From Streptomyces acidiscabies (GTDB lineage: Bacteria > Actinomycetota > Actinomycetes > Streptomycetales > Streptomycetaceae): 64,000 nt of DNA. Each line of letters starts with the position of its first letter. Position 1 is the stretch's first letter. The notes under the pieces were generated by a model. The model searched no databases and was not told the DNA's origin. It saw only the letters and a list, made by a program, of their open reading frames with translations. A program made the translations under genes and the position numbers. Below are positions 8,674 through 17,322 of the stretch, one piece after another. Location: the NCBI RefSeq assembly GCF_020010905.1, contig NZ_JAGJBY010000001.1, positions 1,880,001-1,944,000 of the forward strand. Direction: 5' to 3'.

Positions 8674-10011
8674 TCACTTGTCCAGGTTGTTGTCGATGGT
8701 CTTGGTGGCGGTGTCCCATGCCTCCTGGATCGACTTGCCCTTCGTCACCAGGAACACGCCGTTGTCGGTCATGCCCTGCTGGATGATCTGGTCCTTCGGG
8801 CCGATCGGCTGCACCGACACGTTCTTGGCGGCCTCGGTGAAGATCTTGCCGATCGGCGCGTCACCGGTCATCGCGTTCTTGCCGTCGAGGACCTGGGGCG
8901 AGGTGTACGCGGCGGGTGTGCTCGGGATGCTGCCCTGGATGGCGAAGAGCTTGGCCTGCTGCTCGGGCTGGGTCAGCCAAGTCACCAGCGCCTGGGCCTC
9001 CTTGGCGTGCTTGCTGGCCTTGGGGACGGCGAGGAAGCTGCCGCCCCAGTTGGCGGCCTTCGGCGCCTGCGCGACGTCCCACTTGCCGGCCGCGTCGGGC
9101 TTCGACTTCTCCTTCAGGGTGCCGAGCATCCACGGCGGGCAGGACACCGCCGCGAACTTGCTGTTGGCGATGGTCTGGTCCCAGTTCGGCTGGAACTGCG
9201 TCACCGGCTGGACCAGGCCCTTCTTGGCGGCGTCACCGGCGATGTCGAACGCGGCCCGCACCGCCGGGTTCTTCTTGTAGACGACCTCGCCGTTCTTGTC
9301 GTAGAACTTCTCCGGGCCGCTGCCGACGATCGCGTTGAACAGCCCGCCCGGCGAGTCCATGAAGTAAGTGCCGCTCGGCGCCTTGGACTTGTACTGCTCA
9401 CCGACGCTGACGACCTTCTTCCAGTCGCCGGCCCACAGCTGGCTCACCTTGTCGCGGTCGGTGGGCAGCCCCGCCGCCTGGAACATGTCCTTGCGGTAGC
9501 AGATGCCCATCGGGCCGACGTCCGTGCCGAGAGCGATCGTCTTGCCGTCCTTGGTCGTGCCCTGCGACCACTTCCAGTCCAGCCAGTTGCTCTTGACGAC
9601 CCCCTCCGCCTTGCCGATGTCCTCGAACTTGTCCGCCTGCGTCGCGACGATCTCCGCGATGTTGCCGACTTCGATGGCCTGGACGTCCATCAGGCCGGCG
9701 TTGGTGGTCAGGTGGTTGAGCAGCGCCGGGTAGTAGTTCTCGTTCCGCTCGACGACGTTCTCGGCGATCTTGATGTCGGGGTGGAGCTTCTCGTACTCGG
9801 TGTAGAGACCGGCCTGCTTGAAGCCCATGGTGCCGAAGAGGCCGAGGGTGATCGTCGTCTGCCCCTTGCCGCCACCGCCGCCGGACGACGCCGACGGGTC
9901 GTCGGATGCCTTGTCGCCGTCGTCGGCACAGCCGGCCAGCAGCCCGGCGCCCAGCGACGCGACAGCCGCCAGGACCACCACCCGACGGGAGGTTCGGGAA
10001 CGTGCTCGCAT
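8674..10011 (-). CDS. cebE: cellobiose/cellotriose-binding lipoprotein CebE
   Basis: 445-aa extracellular solute-binding protein, first gene of the cebEFG operon. The signal peptide ends in the lipobox LLAGC with the lipidated Cys at position 28, followed by an Asp/Ser/Gly-rich tether. The remainder matches family 1 sugar-binding proteins. The start at 10011 has AGGAGG at ideal spacing; the frame extends to 10059 without a better site. CebE captures cellulose breakdown products outside the membrane. A perfect CebR palindrome lies about 120 bases upstream. Confidence 0.92.
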   Translation of the reverse strand: MRARSRTSRRVVVLAAVASLGAGLLAGCADDGDKASDDPSASSGGGGGKGQTTITLGLFGTMGFKQAGLYTEYEKLHPDIKIAENVVERNENYYPALLNHLTTNAGLMDVQAIEVGNIAEIVATQADKFEDIGKAEGVVKSNWLDWKWSQGTTKDGKTIALGTDVGPMGICYRKDMFQAAGLPTDRDKVSQLWAGDWKKVVSVGEQYKSKAPSGTYFMDSPGGLFNAIVGSGPEKFYDKNGEVVYKKNPAVRAAFDIAGDAAKKGLVQPVTQFQPNWDQTIANSKFAAVSCPPWMLGTLKEKSKPDAAGKWDVAQAPKAANWGGSFLAVPKASKHAKEAQALVTWLTQPEQQAKLFAIQGSIPSTPAAYTSPQVLDGKNAMTGDAPIGKIFTEAAKNVSVQPIGPKDQIIQQGMTDNGVFLVTKGKSIQEAWDTATKTIDNNLDK

Positions 10012-10127
10012 TGCGTCCTCCTGTTGCCCTGACGTGCCGACCCCCCGGCCAACGTGCATGGTTGGGCCCGTTGTTTTCTCGCTGCGGCTCGGGCGGGGAA
10101 CGTGCGGGATGTGTATGTGTCAGGTAG

Positions 10128-10145
10128 TGTGGGAGCGCTCCCACA
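10128..10145. promoter_or_regulatory. CebR operator in the cebE/cebR intergenic region
   Basis: Perfect 18-bp palindrome TGTGGGAGCGCTCCCACA containing the CebR core TGGGAGCGCTCCCA (10130-10143). It sits in the 350-bp region (10012-10361) between divergent cebE and cebR, where the repressor would block cebEFG until cellobiose binds it. No second copy was seen near cebR. Confidence 0.9.
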
Positions 10146-10361
10146 AGTGATGTGTTGAAGGTTCGTCGGTTCCGGCGGGGGTGTCAAGGGAGTCGACGCG
10201 GAGAGATGCGTTCAGTTATCGGGACGTTAACTGGAAGCGGGGTGGGGCGGTTTTCGGCCGGACCGATCCCGCTGGCGAGGGTGAGGTGCGGGCCGTTTCA
10301 TGTCAGGACAGGGCTGTTAGATTCCAGGCCAGTGCGTAGCGGACGAGGGAAGGCGGGGCCC

Positions 10362-11408
10362 ATGGCAACCCACGGAGCGCGAGGGCGCAGCGGTGGCCGC
10401 CCGACCCTGGAGGAAGTGGCCGCACGCGCGGGGGTCGGCCGGGGCACCGTCTCCCGCGTGATCAACGGCTCCCCCCGGGTCTCCGACGCGACGCGCGCCG
10501 CCGTCGAGGCCGCCGTCGCGGAGTTGGGGTACGTCCCTAATACCGCCGCCCGCGCGCTCGCCGCGAACCGTACCGACGCGATAGCGCTCGTCGTCCCCGA
10601 GCCCGAGACGCGGTTCTTCTCCGAGCCGTACTTCTCCGACATCCTGCGTGGTGTCGGCGCCGAACTCTCCGACACCGAGATGCAGTTGCTACTGATCTTC
10701 GCGGGCAGCGACCGGGAGCGGAAGCGGCTCGCGCAGTACCTCGCCGCGCACCGCGTGGACGGCGTCCTCCTCGTCTCCGTCCACGCCGACGACCCCCTCC
10801 CCGACCTGCTCGCCCAGCTGGAGATCCCCTCCGTCATCAGCGGCCCCCGCTCCGCCGCCGAGACGCTGCCGTCCGTCGACTCCGACAACTACGGCGGTGG
10901 CCGCAGCGCCGCCGAGCATTTGCTGTCGCGGGGGCGGGAACGGATCGCGCACATCACCGGGCTGCCGGACGTGTACGGCGCGCAGCGGCGCGTCGACGGG
11001 TACCGGGACGCGATGGAGGACGCGGGCCGGGAGCCGCTGATCGAGGCCGGGGACTTCACGGAGGAGAGCGGTTACCGGGCGGCCCAGCGCCTGCTGTCCC
11101 GTGCCCCCCTGCTGGACGCGGTCTTCGCCGGCTCCGACGTCATGGCCGCGGGCGCCCGTCAGGCCCTCCGCGAGGCCGGCCGCCGTACCCCTGAGGACGT
11201 AGCTCTGGTGGGGTACGACGACTCCGCCATCGCCCGCCACATGGACCCGCCCCTCACGAGCGTCCGCCAGCCGATCGAGGAGATGGGCCGCCACATGCTG
11301 GACCTCCTCCTGACCGAGATCGCGGATCGCCGTCCGGCGGTGTCGCGGGGGTTGGAGCGGAGGCAGATCGTGGCGGCTACGGAGCTGGTGGTGCGGGCGT
11401 CTTCCTGA
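10362..11408 (+). CDS. cebR: LacI-family cellobiose-responsive repressor CebR
   Basis: 348-aa LacI-family repressor. The N-terminal helix-turn-helix is PTLEEVAARAGVGRGTVSRV (about residues 13-32), followed by the hinge PNTAARALAANR and a periplasmic-binding-protein-like sensor domain ending near residue 345. It is expected to bind the two palindromes in this locus and release them on binding cellobiose. The ATG at 10362 is taken because the LacI domain begins there. Divergence from cebEFG and proximity to bglC give the identity. Confidence 0.9.
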   Translation: MATHGARGRSGGRPTLEEVAARAGVGRGTVSRVINGSPRVSDATRAAVEAAVAELGYVPNTAARALAANRTDAIALVVPEPETRFFSEPYFSDILRGVGAELSDTEMQLLLIFAGSDRERKRLAQYLAAHRVDGVLLVSVHADDPLPDLLAQLEIPSVISGPRSAAETLPSVDSDNYGGGRSAAEHLLSRGRERIAHITGLPDVYGAQRRVDGYRDAMEDAGREPLIEAGDFTEESGYRAAQRLLSRAPLLDAVFAGSDVMAAGARQALREAGRRTPEDVALVGYDDSAIARHMDPPLTSVRQPIEEMGRHMLDLLLTEIADRRPAVSRGLERRQIVAATELVVRASS

Positions 11409-11423
11409 GGCCGGGGACTCCAC

Positions 11424-11777
11424 TCACCAGCGGTCGGGCGGGGGTGGTTGACGCCGGGCAGCGCGGTCTGCGGACCTGTTGGTGACGAGCCAGATCACGC
11501 CGAGGATGATGGCGCCGGCGACCCAGAGGAAGATGATGATCCCCGCGCCGATGGCGGTTCCGGCGTCGTTGGCGTCCTGACACGCCTTGCTGGTCCCGCA
11601 GTCCTCGCCGCCGTCGGACGCGGCATTGACCCCGGTGACGAGCCACACCAGCATCAACGCGTTGAACCCCAGAATCACCCACGTGAGCGCCCGCCACCGG
11701 GGCCGATGCCTACGACGGGTACGCGCACGCGGCGCTACCGGCGGAGGCGTAGGACTGGTCCATCCCTGGTACGACAT
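11424..11777 (-). CDS. small hypothetical membrane protein
   Basis: 117-aa protein with a basic, Pro-rich N-terminus and two hydrophobic segments (about residues 32-52 and 76-100), separated by a loop holding two Cys residues (EDCGTSKACQD). The C-terminus is basic and proline-rich. Start at 11777 has GGAGG upstream. Probably a two-pass membrane protein with the Cys pair outside. Function unknown. Confidence 0.65.
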   Translation of the reverse strand: MSYQGWTSPTPPPVAPRARTRRRHRPRWRALTWVILGFNALMLVWLVTGVNAASDGGEDCGTSKACQDANDAGTAIGAGIIIFLWVAGAIILGVIWLVTNRSADRAARRQPPPPDRW

Positions 11778-11888
11778 GACGAGCCTCCCAACCACACGAA
11801 CGGCTCACACCTCGACGGTACGCCCCCCGCCATGACCCGGCAGTTTCTCGATGGACGCCGTCACCGAGGCCCTGCGACACTCCCCGCC

Positions 11889-12680
11889 ATGCCCCCGCAC
11901 CCCCTCCTGGACATCGACGACACCCCCGTCCCCCTGGAGAGCTACCTCTCAGGTATCGGTGAGGTCTTCCGGCGCTTCGCCGCCCCGGAGCAGGACTCGG
12001 GGTGTACCTCCTACGGGGTACGCCTCCCAAGTGGTGAGCGCTGGTTCGTGAAGGCCCCGACGGCGCCCGAGGCGTACGGCACCCTGGACCGTGCCTGGCG
12101 CTTCCACCGGGCCGTGCGGCATCCCGCGATCGTGCCCCAACTCCACCGGCTGGGCCCGGCGGTGGTGATGCCGTGGCGGGACGGCGACCTGCTCCACGAC
12201 CCCGAACACCGCGCCCGCTTCCGCCGGTTGCCGCTCCCGGAGATCCACCGCGCGCTGGACACCCTCCTGGACGCCCACCTCGCCGTGGAGTCGGCGGGCT
12301 GGCAACCCGTCGACTTCTACGACGGCGCCCTTCTCTACGACTTCCCCCGCGCGACCCTCCACCTCATCGACCTGGACGAGTACCGCCCGTCCCCCTTCCG
12401 CCTCGACACCGACCGCCTCCCCGGCTCCCGCCGCTTCATGGCGCCCGAGGAGTGGCGCCGGGGCGCCAGGATCGACAGCCGGACGACGGTCCACGTACTC
12501 GGAAGAGCCGTACGGCTGCTGCTGGACGCGGGGGACGACGAACGCGGGTGGAGGGGAACGGCGGACCAGTACGCGGTGGTGGAACGGGCGACGAGGGAGA
12601 GGCCGGGGGAGCGGTTCGCGGGCGTACGGGAGTTGGCGGATGCCTGGCGCGAGACCCTCGTAGAGGGGGAGTACGACTAA
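11889..12680 (+). CDS. serine/threonine protein kinase-like protein
   Basis: 263-aa protein resembling a bacterial kinase-fold domain. The Lys of RWFVKAP near residue 54 fits the ATP-binding Lys, LLDAHLAVESAGW fits the catalytic-loop region and HLIDLDEYRP near 157 fits the metal-binding Asp segment; RFMAPEEWRRG resembles the APE motif. The HRD motif is not canonical (LDAHLAVE), so activity is uncertain. The first ATG with a reasonable context is at 11889; another in-frame ATG at 11832 is possible. No membrane segment. Confidence 0.6.
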   Translation: MPPHPLLDIDDTPVPLESYLSGIGEVFRRFAAPEQDSGCTSYGVRLPSGERWFVKAPTAPEAYGTLDRAWRFHRAVRHPAIVPQLHRLGPAVVMPWRDGDLLHDPEHRARFRRLPLPEIHRALDTLLDAHLAVESAGWQPVDFYDGALLYDFPRATLHLIDLDEYRPSPFRLDTDRLPGSRRFMAPEEWRRGARIDSRTTVHVLGRAVRLLLDAGDDERGWRGTADQYAVVERATRERPGERFAGVRELADAWRETLVEGEYD

Positions 12681-12710
12681 GGGCCGACCCGCCTGAGCGG
12701 ATCGGCCCTT
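12679..12710. terminator. hairpin between kinase-like gene and tRNA-His
   Basis: Perfect 9-bp inverted repeat AAGGGCCGA / TCGGCCCTT starting at the stop codon of the kinase-like gene and ending ten bases before the tRNA-His 3' end. It fits termination from both converging sides. Confidence 0.65.
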
Positions 12711-12720
12711 AGTACTTCAG

Positions 12721-12794
12721 GGTGAGTGACGGGACTTGAACCCGCGGCATCCTGGACCACAACCAGGTGCTCTACCAGCTGAGCTACACCCACC
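12721..12794 (-). tRNA. tRNA-His (GTG anticodon)
   Basis: A cloverleaf can be drawn on the minus strand. The acceptor stem GTGGGTG pairs with CACTCAC, the D-arm is AGCTCAGCTGGTAGAGC, the anticodon loop TTGTGGT gives anticodon GTG, and the T-arm GGGTTCAAGTCCC is canonical. The extra G at 12794 matches the -1 G opposite discriminator C73 that marks tRNA-His. The CCA end is not encoded. It lies just downstream of orn, as in other Streptomyces. Confidence 0.95.
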
Positions 12795-12902
12795 ATGACC
12801 GGCACTGTTTGTTTCTTTCCGACCGGCTGAGAAAAGTGTACAGGGTCCGAAGGGGTGCTCGCGCACGGGTTTCACGGCACCCCTTCCGGGTGACCTGCGG
12901 AC

Positions 12903-13505
12903 CTAGCTCGCGGGCAGTACGTGCCGCGCCGCGATGGACTTCGCGGTGTCGGAGTCGGGGCCGGGCTGGGGGACGAAGATCGCGTCGCGGTAGTAGCGCA
13001 GCTCCGCGATGGACTCGCGGATGTCGGCCAGGGCGCGGTGGTTGCCGTTCTTCTCCGGGCTGTTGAAGTAGGCGCGGGGGTACCAGCGCCGCGCGAGTTC
13101 CTTGACGGAGGACACGTCGACGATGCGGTAGTGGAGGTAGGACTCCAGCGCGGCCATGTCCCGGGCGAGGAAGCCGCGGTCCGTGCCGACGGAGTTGCCG
13201 CACAGCGGCGCCTTCCCGGGCTCCTTCACGTGCTCGCGGACGTACGCGAGGACCTGCGCCTCCGCGTCGGCCAGCGTCGTACCGCCCGCGAGTTCGTCGA
13301 GGAGCCCGGACGAGGTGTGCATCTGACGCACCACGTCCGGCATCGTCTCCAGCGCCGCGTCCGGCGGGCGGACGACGATGTCGACCCCCTCGCCGAGCAC
13401 GTTCAGCTCGGAGTCGGTGACGAGGGCGGCAACCTCGATGAGCGCGTCGTCGGACAGCGAGAGGCCGGTCATCTCGCAGTCGATCCACACCATGCGATCG
13501 TTCAT
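12903..13505 (-). CDS. orn: oligoribonuclease
   Basis: 200-aa 3'-to-5' exoribonuclease of the DEDDh family. The first acidic motif is WIDCEMTGL (residues 6-14) and the terminal NHRALADI near 160 supplies the His/Asp pair. It degrades 2-5-nt RNAs and pGpG, and in Streptomyces is needed for normal growth and sporulation. It sits immediately after adpA on the same strand (164-bp gap) and before tRNA-His. Length is typical for the family. Confidence 0.95.
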   Translation of the reverse strand: MNDRMVWIDCEMTGLSLSDDALIEVAALVTDSELNVLGEGVDIVVRPPDAALETMPDVVRQMHTSSGLLDELAGGTTLADAEAQVLAYVREHVKEPGKAPLCGNSVGTDRGFLARDMAALESYLHYRIVDVSSVKELARRWYPRAYFNSPEKNGNHRALADIRESIAELRYYRDAIFVPQPGPDSDTAKSIAARHVLPAS

Positions 13506-13643
13506 GCGTCCACCCTAAGGCTGACATCCACCGATCGGGTGTACCGCGACCTGGGGTAGCTCCCCGGTAGTACACGGGTACGACCCCAGAGGTACGGCAC
13601 CGCAGATGCCCGACCCGGAAGGGTTACCCCCTCCGGGCCGGAC

Positions 13644-13657
13644 GTCGACCGGTCGAC
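13644..13657. repeat. 14-bp perfect palindrome between adpA and orn
   Basis: GTCGACCGGTCGAC lies just downstream of the adpA stop and upstream of orn. It may be part of an adpA terminator or a regulator site for orn; no U-tract follows. Related GACCGGTC sequences occur near 15301 and 15708. Confidence 0.35.
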
Positions 13658-13669
13658 CGATCGGTATGG

Positions 13670-14917
13670 TCAGCCTCCGCTGCGCTGCCCCGGCAGGGCC
13701 GCGCGGGCGGTGGCGTACGGGTCCCGGTCCCGGTCCCGATCGCGGGAGACCGCGTGGTCCGGGGAGAGCCCGGACGCGGAGGAGCCGACGGACGCCGTAC
13801 GGCGGGCCTGGAGCGGGACCGGCGCCTCGGAGTGCATCCCCGGGGACGGCGGACCCAGCGGGGCCGGTGTCGGATCACTGTCCAACTGGCGTTCGCTCTG
13901 CGGCCGGCGGGCCCGGTACGCGGCCCGGTAGGCGGCCGGCGACGACCCGAGCTGCCGGCGGAAGTGCCCGCGCAGCGCCACCGGCGAACGGAAGCCGCAG
14001 CGCCCCGCGACCTCGTCCACCGAGTAGTCGGACGTCTCCAGCAGCCGCTGCGCCTGAAGCACCCGCTGGGTGATCAGCCACTGGAGCGGCGCACTGCCGG
14101 TCAGCGAGCGGAACCGGCGGTCGAACGTGCGCCGGCTCATGTACGCGCGCGCGGCGAGCGTCTCCACGTCGAACTGTTCGTGGAGGTGTTCCAGCGCCCA
14201 GGAGACGACCTCGGCGAGCGGGTCGGCCCCGATCTCCTCTGGTAAAGACCGGTCGAGGTAGCGCTCCTGACCGCCCGAGCGGCGCGGCGGGACGACAAGC
14301 CTGCGGGCCAGCGCGCCGGCCGCCTCGTTGCCGTGGTCCGTGCGCACGATGTGCAGGCACAGGTCGATCCCGGCCGCCGTACCGGCGGACGTGAGGACGT
14401 CGCCGTCGTCGACGAACAGCTCTCTCGGATCGACGTGCACCGACGGATAACGTTTCGCCAGGGTCGGCGCGTACATCCAGTGGGTGGTCGCCGGACGGCC
14501 GTCCAGCAGCCCTGCGGCTGCCAGCACGAAGGCGCCCGTGCAGAGCCCGACGATGCGGGCCCCCTCCTCGTGCGCCCGGCGCAGCGCGTCGAGCGCCTCC
14601 TCGGGCGGTGGCGCGGTGATCGAGCGCCAGGCCGGTACGACGACCGTCCCGGCGCGGGAGATCGCCTCCAGGCCGTGTGGCGCGGTGAGTTCCAGGCCCC
14701 CTGTGGTCCGCAGCGGGCCGTCCTCACCGGCGCACACCAGCAAGCGGTAGCGCGGTACGCCGGCGTCCTGGCGGTCGATGCCGAACACCGACAGCGGTAT
14801 GGAACTCTCGAATATGGGGCCGCCGCTGAACAGCAGCACCGCGACGATCTCCTTGCGGCGGCGCCCGGAAAGCTTCCGGGCAGCGGTTTCCGGCGCGGCA
14901 GTGGAGTCGTGGCTCAT
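13670..14917 (-). CDS. adpA: pleiotropic AraC-family activator AdpA (BldH), TTA-containing
   Basis: 415-aa central activator of Streptomyces development and secondary metabolism. The N-terminal DJ-1/PfpI-type dimerisation domain spans about 28-200 (LFSGGPIFESSIPLSVF near the start), and the C-terminal AraC domain about 235-335 has two helix-turn-helix motifs (ETLAARAYMSRRTFDRRF and VDEVAGRCGFRSPVALRGHF). Codon 225 is TTA (14243-14245, in DRSLPEE), the rare leucine codon read by the bldA tRNA, placed between the two domains as in known adpA genes. A Ser/Pro-rich tail follows. orn and tRNA-His lie downstream in the conserved order. Confidence 0.96.
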   Translation of the reverse strand: MSHDSTAAPETAARKLSGRRRKEIVAVLLFSGGPIFESSIPLSVFGIDRQDAGVPRYRLLVCAGEDGPLRTTGGLELTAPHGLEAISRAGTVVVPAWRSITAPPPEEALDALRRAHEEGARIVGLCTGAFVLAAAGLLDGRPATTHWMYAPTLAKRYPSVHVDPRELFVDDGDVLTSAGTAAGIDLCLHIVRTDHGNEAAGALARRLVVPPRRSGGQERYLDRSLPEEIGADPLAEVVSWALEHLHEQFDVETLAARAYMSRRTFDRRFRSLTGSAPLQWLITQRVLQAQRLLETSDYSVDEVAGRCGFRSPVALRGHFRRQLGSSPAAYRAAYRARRPQSERQLDSDPTPAPLGPPSPGMHSEAPVPLQARRTASVGSSASGLSPDHAVSRDRDRDRDPYATARAALPGQRSGG

Positions 14918-15294
14918 CCTGCTAAGCCCCCCTCGGTGGTCGCGGCTCCTCGGTTGTGTCGCTCCTGCACGTTTCCCCTCGGTCCTGCACGAGTCCCCCG
15001 CCGTAGACAGTCAAGATCGAATCTACTGTGTCGCGTCGTGCCGCGGTGGCCAGTTCTCCACCCGGCGCATTGTCGACATGGCAACTTGGCGTGAAGCATT
15101 CGATCACGAAGCGTTGCACTACGAGGACGTGCAGGGAAGTGCGCCTCGTGGCAGTGGCTAATCTGCGTAGGGTGCAGGGGGGCCCTGAGACCCTTTCCGT
15201 GCAGGTCAAACGGGGGGTGGGGGGTGTTCGGACCAGCTGATGCACAGGTGCGGGAAGTTGGCTGAAAAGCGATGTGGTTGTGCGCGGAAACCGG
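14918..15294 (-). promoter_or_regulatory. long adpA upstream region with an AdpA-type site
   Basis: 377 bases between adpA and the next gene without a coding feature. It holds one exact match to the AdpA consensus TGGCSNGWWY at 15047-15056 (TGGCCAGTTC) and a nine-of-ten match at 15087-15096 (TGGCGTGAAG), both at positions suited to the known autorepression of adpA. The rest is comparatively AT-rich for this genome around 15005-15030. Confidence 0.6.
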
Positions 15295-15307
15295 TCAGCC
15301 GACCGGT
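15290..15307. terminator. hairpin at the end of the small membrane protein gene
   Basis: Perfect 7-bp inverted repeat ACCGGTC / GACCGGT with a 4-base loop, overlapping the stop codon of the minus-strand gene that ends at 15295. Confidence 0.4.
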
Positions 15308-15630
15308 GAGCCTCCCCCGGTGTGACGTCCGCCTCGGTGCGCGCCCGCGCCCGCATGCGCGGGGCGCCTGTGGTGGTGCGGGTGCGGCGCGCGTTCCTCG
15401 GCGAGCACGCGCGCCTCGCAGCGCTCCGACTGCCGCAGCAGCACCCGGCACACGGCCGTCACGGCGGCCAGCCCCAGCGCGGTGCCGGCGGTGCCGCCGA
15501 GCGAGGTGCCGTACCAAAGGAGTACTACGGGTACGAGCAGACAGGAGAAGACCGCCCAGCGGATGAGATCGGTCGTCCGGTCCTCGGGGGATCCCGGGGG
15601 TCCCTCGGAGGTACTACGGGGTACGGGCAC
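15295..15630 (-). CDS. small hypothetical membrane protein
   Basis: 111-aa protein with two hydrophobic segments (about residues 22-40 and 45-63) after a polar N-terminus, and a His/Arg/Gly-rich C-terminal tail (HPHHHRRPAH). Such short two-helix proteins with a basic tail occur beside adpA in Streptomyces. The function is not known. The His-rich tail could bind metal, but this is only composition. Confidence 0.55.
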   Translation of the reverse strand: MPVPRSTSEGPPGSPEDRTTDLIRWAVFSCLLVPVVLLWYGTSLGGTAGTALGLAAVTAVCRVLLRQSERCEARVLAEERAPHPHHHRRPAHAGAGAHRGGRHTGGGSPVG

Positions 15631-15965
15631 GGTGGGCTTCCTGACTCCCGGAGGCGGTCGGCGGGGTGGTCGGCGGTGCGGTCGGGCACCGGGTTCAACG
15701 CCCGTTCGACCGGTCGGTCACTCGGGTGTAGGCGCCGCGTCAGCGAATCCTGTGCAAACCGCCTGCACGGGGCAGCAACCATTGCGTTACGGGCGCCACC
15801 TCGTGCATGCTCCCTGGAACCCCCCACCGGTAGGGCACGGGATATGGGCTGCGGAGGCGTGCCGCCGTACCCTTGGGGGTATGGGGTTGGGAAGATGATT
15901 CCCGGACAACAGCTCCGCCGCTCCTGTCGCCCTCCCATCACAAGGATCGATTCGCCGAGACAGCC
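15631..15965. other. intergenic region upstream of the universal stress protein
   Basis: 335 bases between two divergent genes. Apart from a GACCGGTC sequence near 15708 I see no RNA gene, riboswitch or clear operator in it. Confidence 0.5.
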
Positions 15966-16493
15966 ATGGCCGGTCACGAATTCTTCGAACCCGCAGACCG
16001 CAAGCGGCCCGTCGCCGACCCAACGGCGGCCGAGCCCCTGGCGGCGGAAGACGCACGCCCCCTCTGCGATCCCGCCTTCAAGCACGGCGTGGTCGTCGGC
16101 TTCGACGGCTCCACGTCGAGCGAGCGGGCCCTCGCGTACGCCATCGGCATGGCCCACCGCTCCGGCTCGGGTCTGATCATCGTCCACGTCGCCAACCGGC
16201 TGCCCACGACCGTGTGGGCGGGCTGCGAGCCCCCGGTCTTCGTCGACGTCCCGGACCACCGCACGGAGGTCCTCGGCCTCGAACTCGCCTGTGCGGAGTA
16301 CCTGTCCGAGGTGCCGTGGATCCTCGTCGAGCGCGGCGGCGACATCTGCCACGAACTCGAAGAGGTGGGGCGGGAGTACGAGGCGGACGCGATCGTCGTC
16401 GGCTCCACGCACGGCATCGTGGGCCGGATCTTCGGCTCCGTCGCGGGGCGGCTCGCGAAGCGCGCGCAGCGGCCCGTGGTCGTCATCCCGTAG
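15966..16493 (+). CDS. universal stress protein (UspA family)
   Basis: 175-aa single-domain Usp. After a 38-residue polar leader comes VVGFDGSTSSERALAYA, and near the end is the ATP-binding motif GSTHGIVGRIFGSVAG, which fits the G2xG9xG(S/T) pattern of nucleotide-binding Usps. The C-terminal strand PVVVIP is canonical. Likely a stress or dormancy-related nucleotide-binding protein in the cytoplasm. The ATG at 15966 is used because the frame upstream is non-conserved and lacks a ribosome site. Confidence 0.85.
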   Translation: MAGHEFFEPADRKRPVADPTAAEPLAAEDARPLCDPAFKHGVVVGFDGSTSSERALAYAIGMAHRSGSGLIIVHVANRLPTTVWAGCEPPVFVDVPDHRTEVLGLELACAEYLSEVPWILVERGGDICHELEEVGREYEADAIVVGSTHGIVGRIFGSVAGRLAKRAQRPVVVIP

Positions 16494-16642
16494 TACCCGT
16501 AAGCCTTTTGAGGGACGGGTGACTGCTGAGGTCAGGCTTTTGTGCGGGCGTGAACCCTACCGGCGCGTAGAGGTGTTCGTGCCTTGGTGAAGGGCATATA
16601 TCGCACACCGCACAACTGCACATGCTTGAAGGGAGCCCCGCC

Positions 16643-17218
16643 GTGGCCAACGACGTCCCTGCGGGAATCACAGGCACCTCAACGATCGCCGGCCGACTCG
16701 CCCTCGCCGTCACCCTGTTGGCCTTCGGGCTCGGGTACGCCGATGTCATCGACGGGGTCTCGGCGGCCGACGCCGTCTCCGTCGCCCACTACGTCGGCGG
16801 AGTCACTCTCTTCGTCGCCGGACTCTTCGCCTTCCGGGACCACGACACCCTGAACGGGACCGGGTTCGTGGCCGTCGGGGCGTTCTGGTTCACCTGGGCC
16901 GTGTCCGCCGGGAACCAGGTCTCCGACAACGGGGCCGGGTTGTTCCTGCTGCTGTTCGCGCTCATCGCCCTGTCCCTGACCGTCTCCGGCGGGGACCAAC
17001 TCACCCAGGGGACCTACGGGTTGTTCCTCGTCGCGCTGGTCCTGATGGCCGTCGCGCGGCTGTGGGGCCCCGACTCCCTTGCCAAGGTGGGCGGTTGGTT
17101 CGCCGTCGCGGCGGGCGCGGTCGCCTGGTACGCCGCGACAGCGGCCCTGGCCCACTGGCCCACCGCCCTGCCCCGACGTGGACGCGCTGCCGGCCGGGGG
17201 GTGACGGCCACCGGCTAA
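16643..17218 (+). CDS. GPR1/FUN34/YaaH-family (acetate/succinate) transporter-like protein
   Basis: 191-aa membrane protein with six predicted helices and the look of the acetate uptake transporter family (GPR1/FUN34/SatP): helices of small residues, FWFTWAV in the middle and a short cytoplasmic tail. The family's NPAPLGL signature is not clearly present at the N-terminus, so the assignment is to the superfamily rather than a proven acetate carrier. The GTG start at 16643 has GAAGGGA eight bases upstream. Confidence 0.65.
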   Translation: MANDVPAGITGTSTIAGRLALAVTLLAFGLGYADVIDGVSAADAVSVAHYVGGVTLFVAGLFAFRDHDTLNGTGFVAVGAFWFTWAVSAGNQVSDNGAGLFLLLFALIALSLTVSGGDQLTQGTYGLFLVALVLMAVARLWGPDSLAKVGGWFAVAAGAVAWYAATAALAHWPTALPRRGRAAGRGVTATG

Positions 17219-17260
17219 ATGGCAGCCGCAGCCGGGGAGTTGGGCTTCCCCGGCACACAT

Positions 17261-17302
17261 GAACGGGTCCCCGGTGAAGGTGGCATCACCGGGGACCCGT
17301 TC
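17261..17302. terminator. strong bidirectional terminator before glmS
   Basis: Perfect 17-bp inverted repeat (arms 17261-17277 and 17286-17302, loop of 8) between the convergent transporter-like gene and glmS. The arms begin GAACGGGTCCCC. One of the longest perfect hairpins in the window. Confidence 0.85.
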
Positions 17303-17322
17303 CGTTGTAGCGGGAGCGAGAA

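Noticed and set aside
17219..17322. glmS ribozyme or riboswitch near glmS
   Set aside because: This region is downstream of glmS and is a simple perfect hairpin. The 5' side (19141-19181) is too short for a glmS ribozyme.
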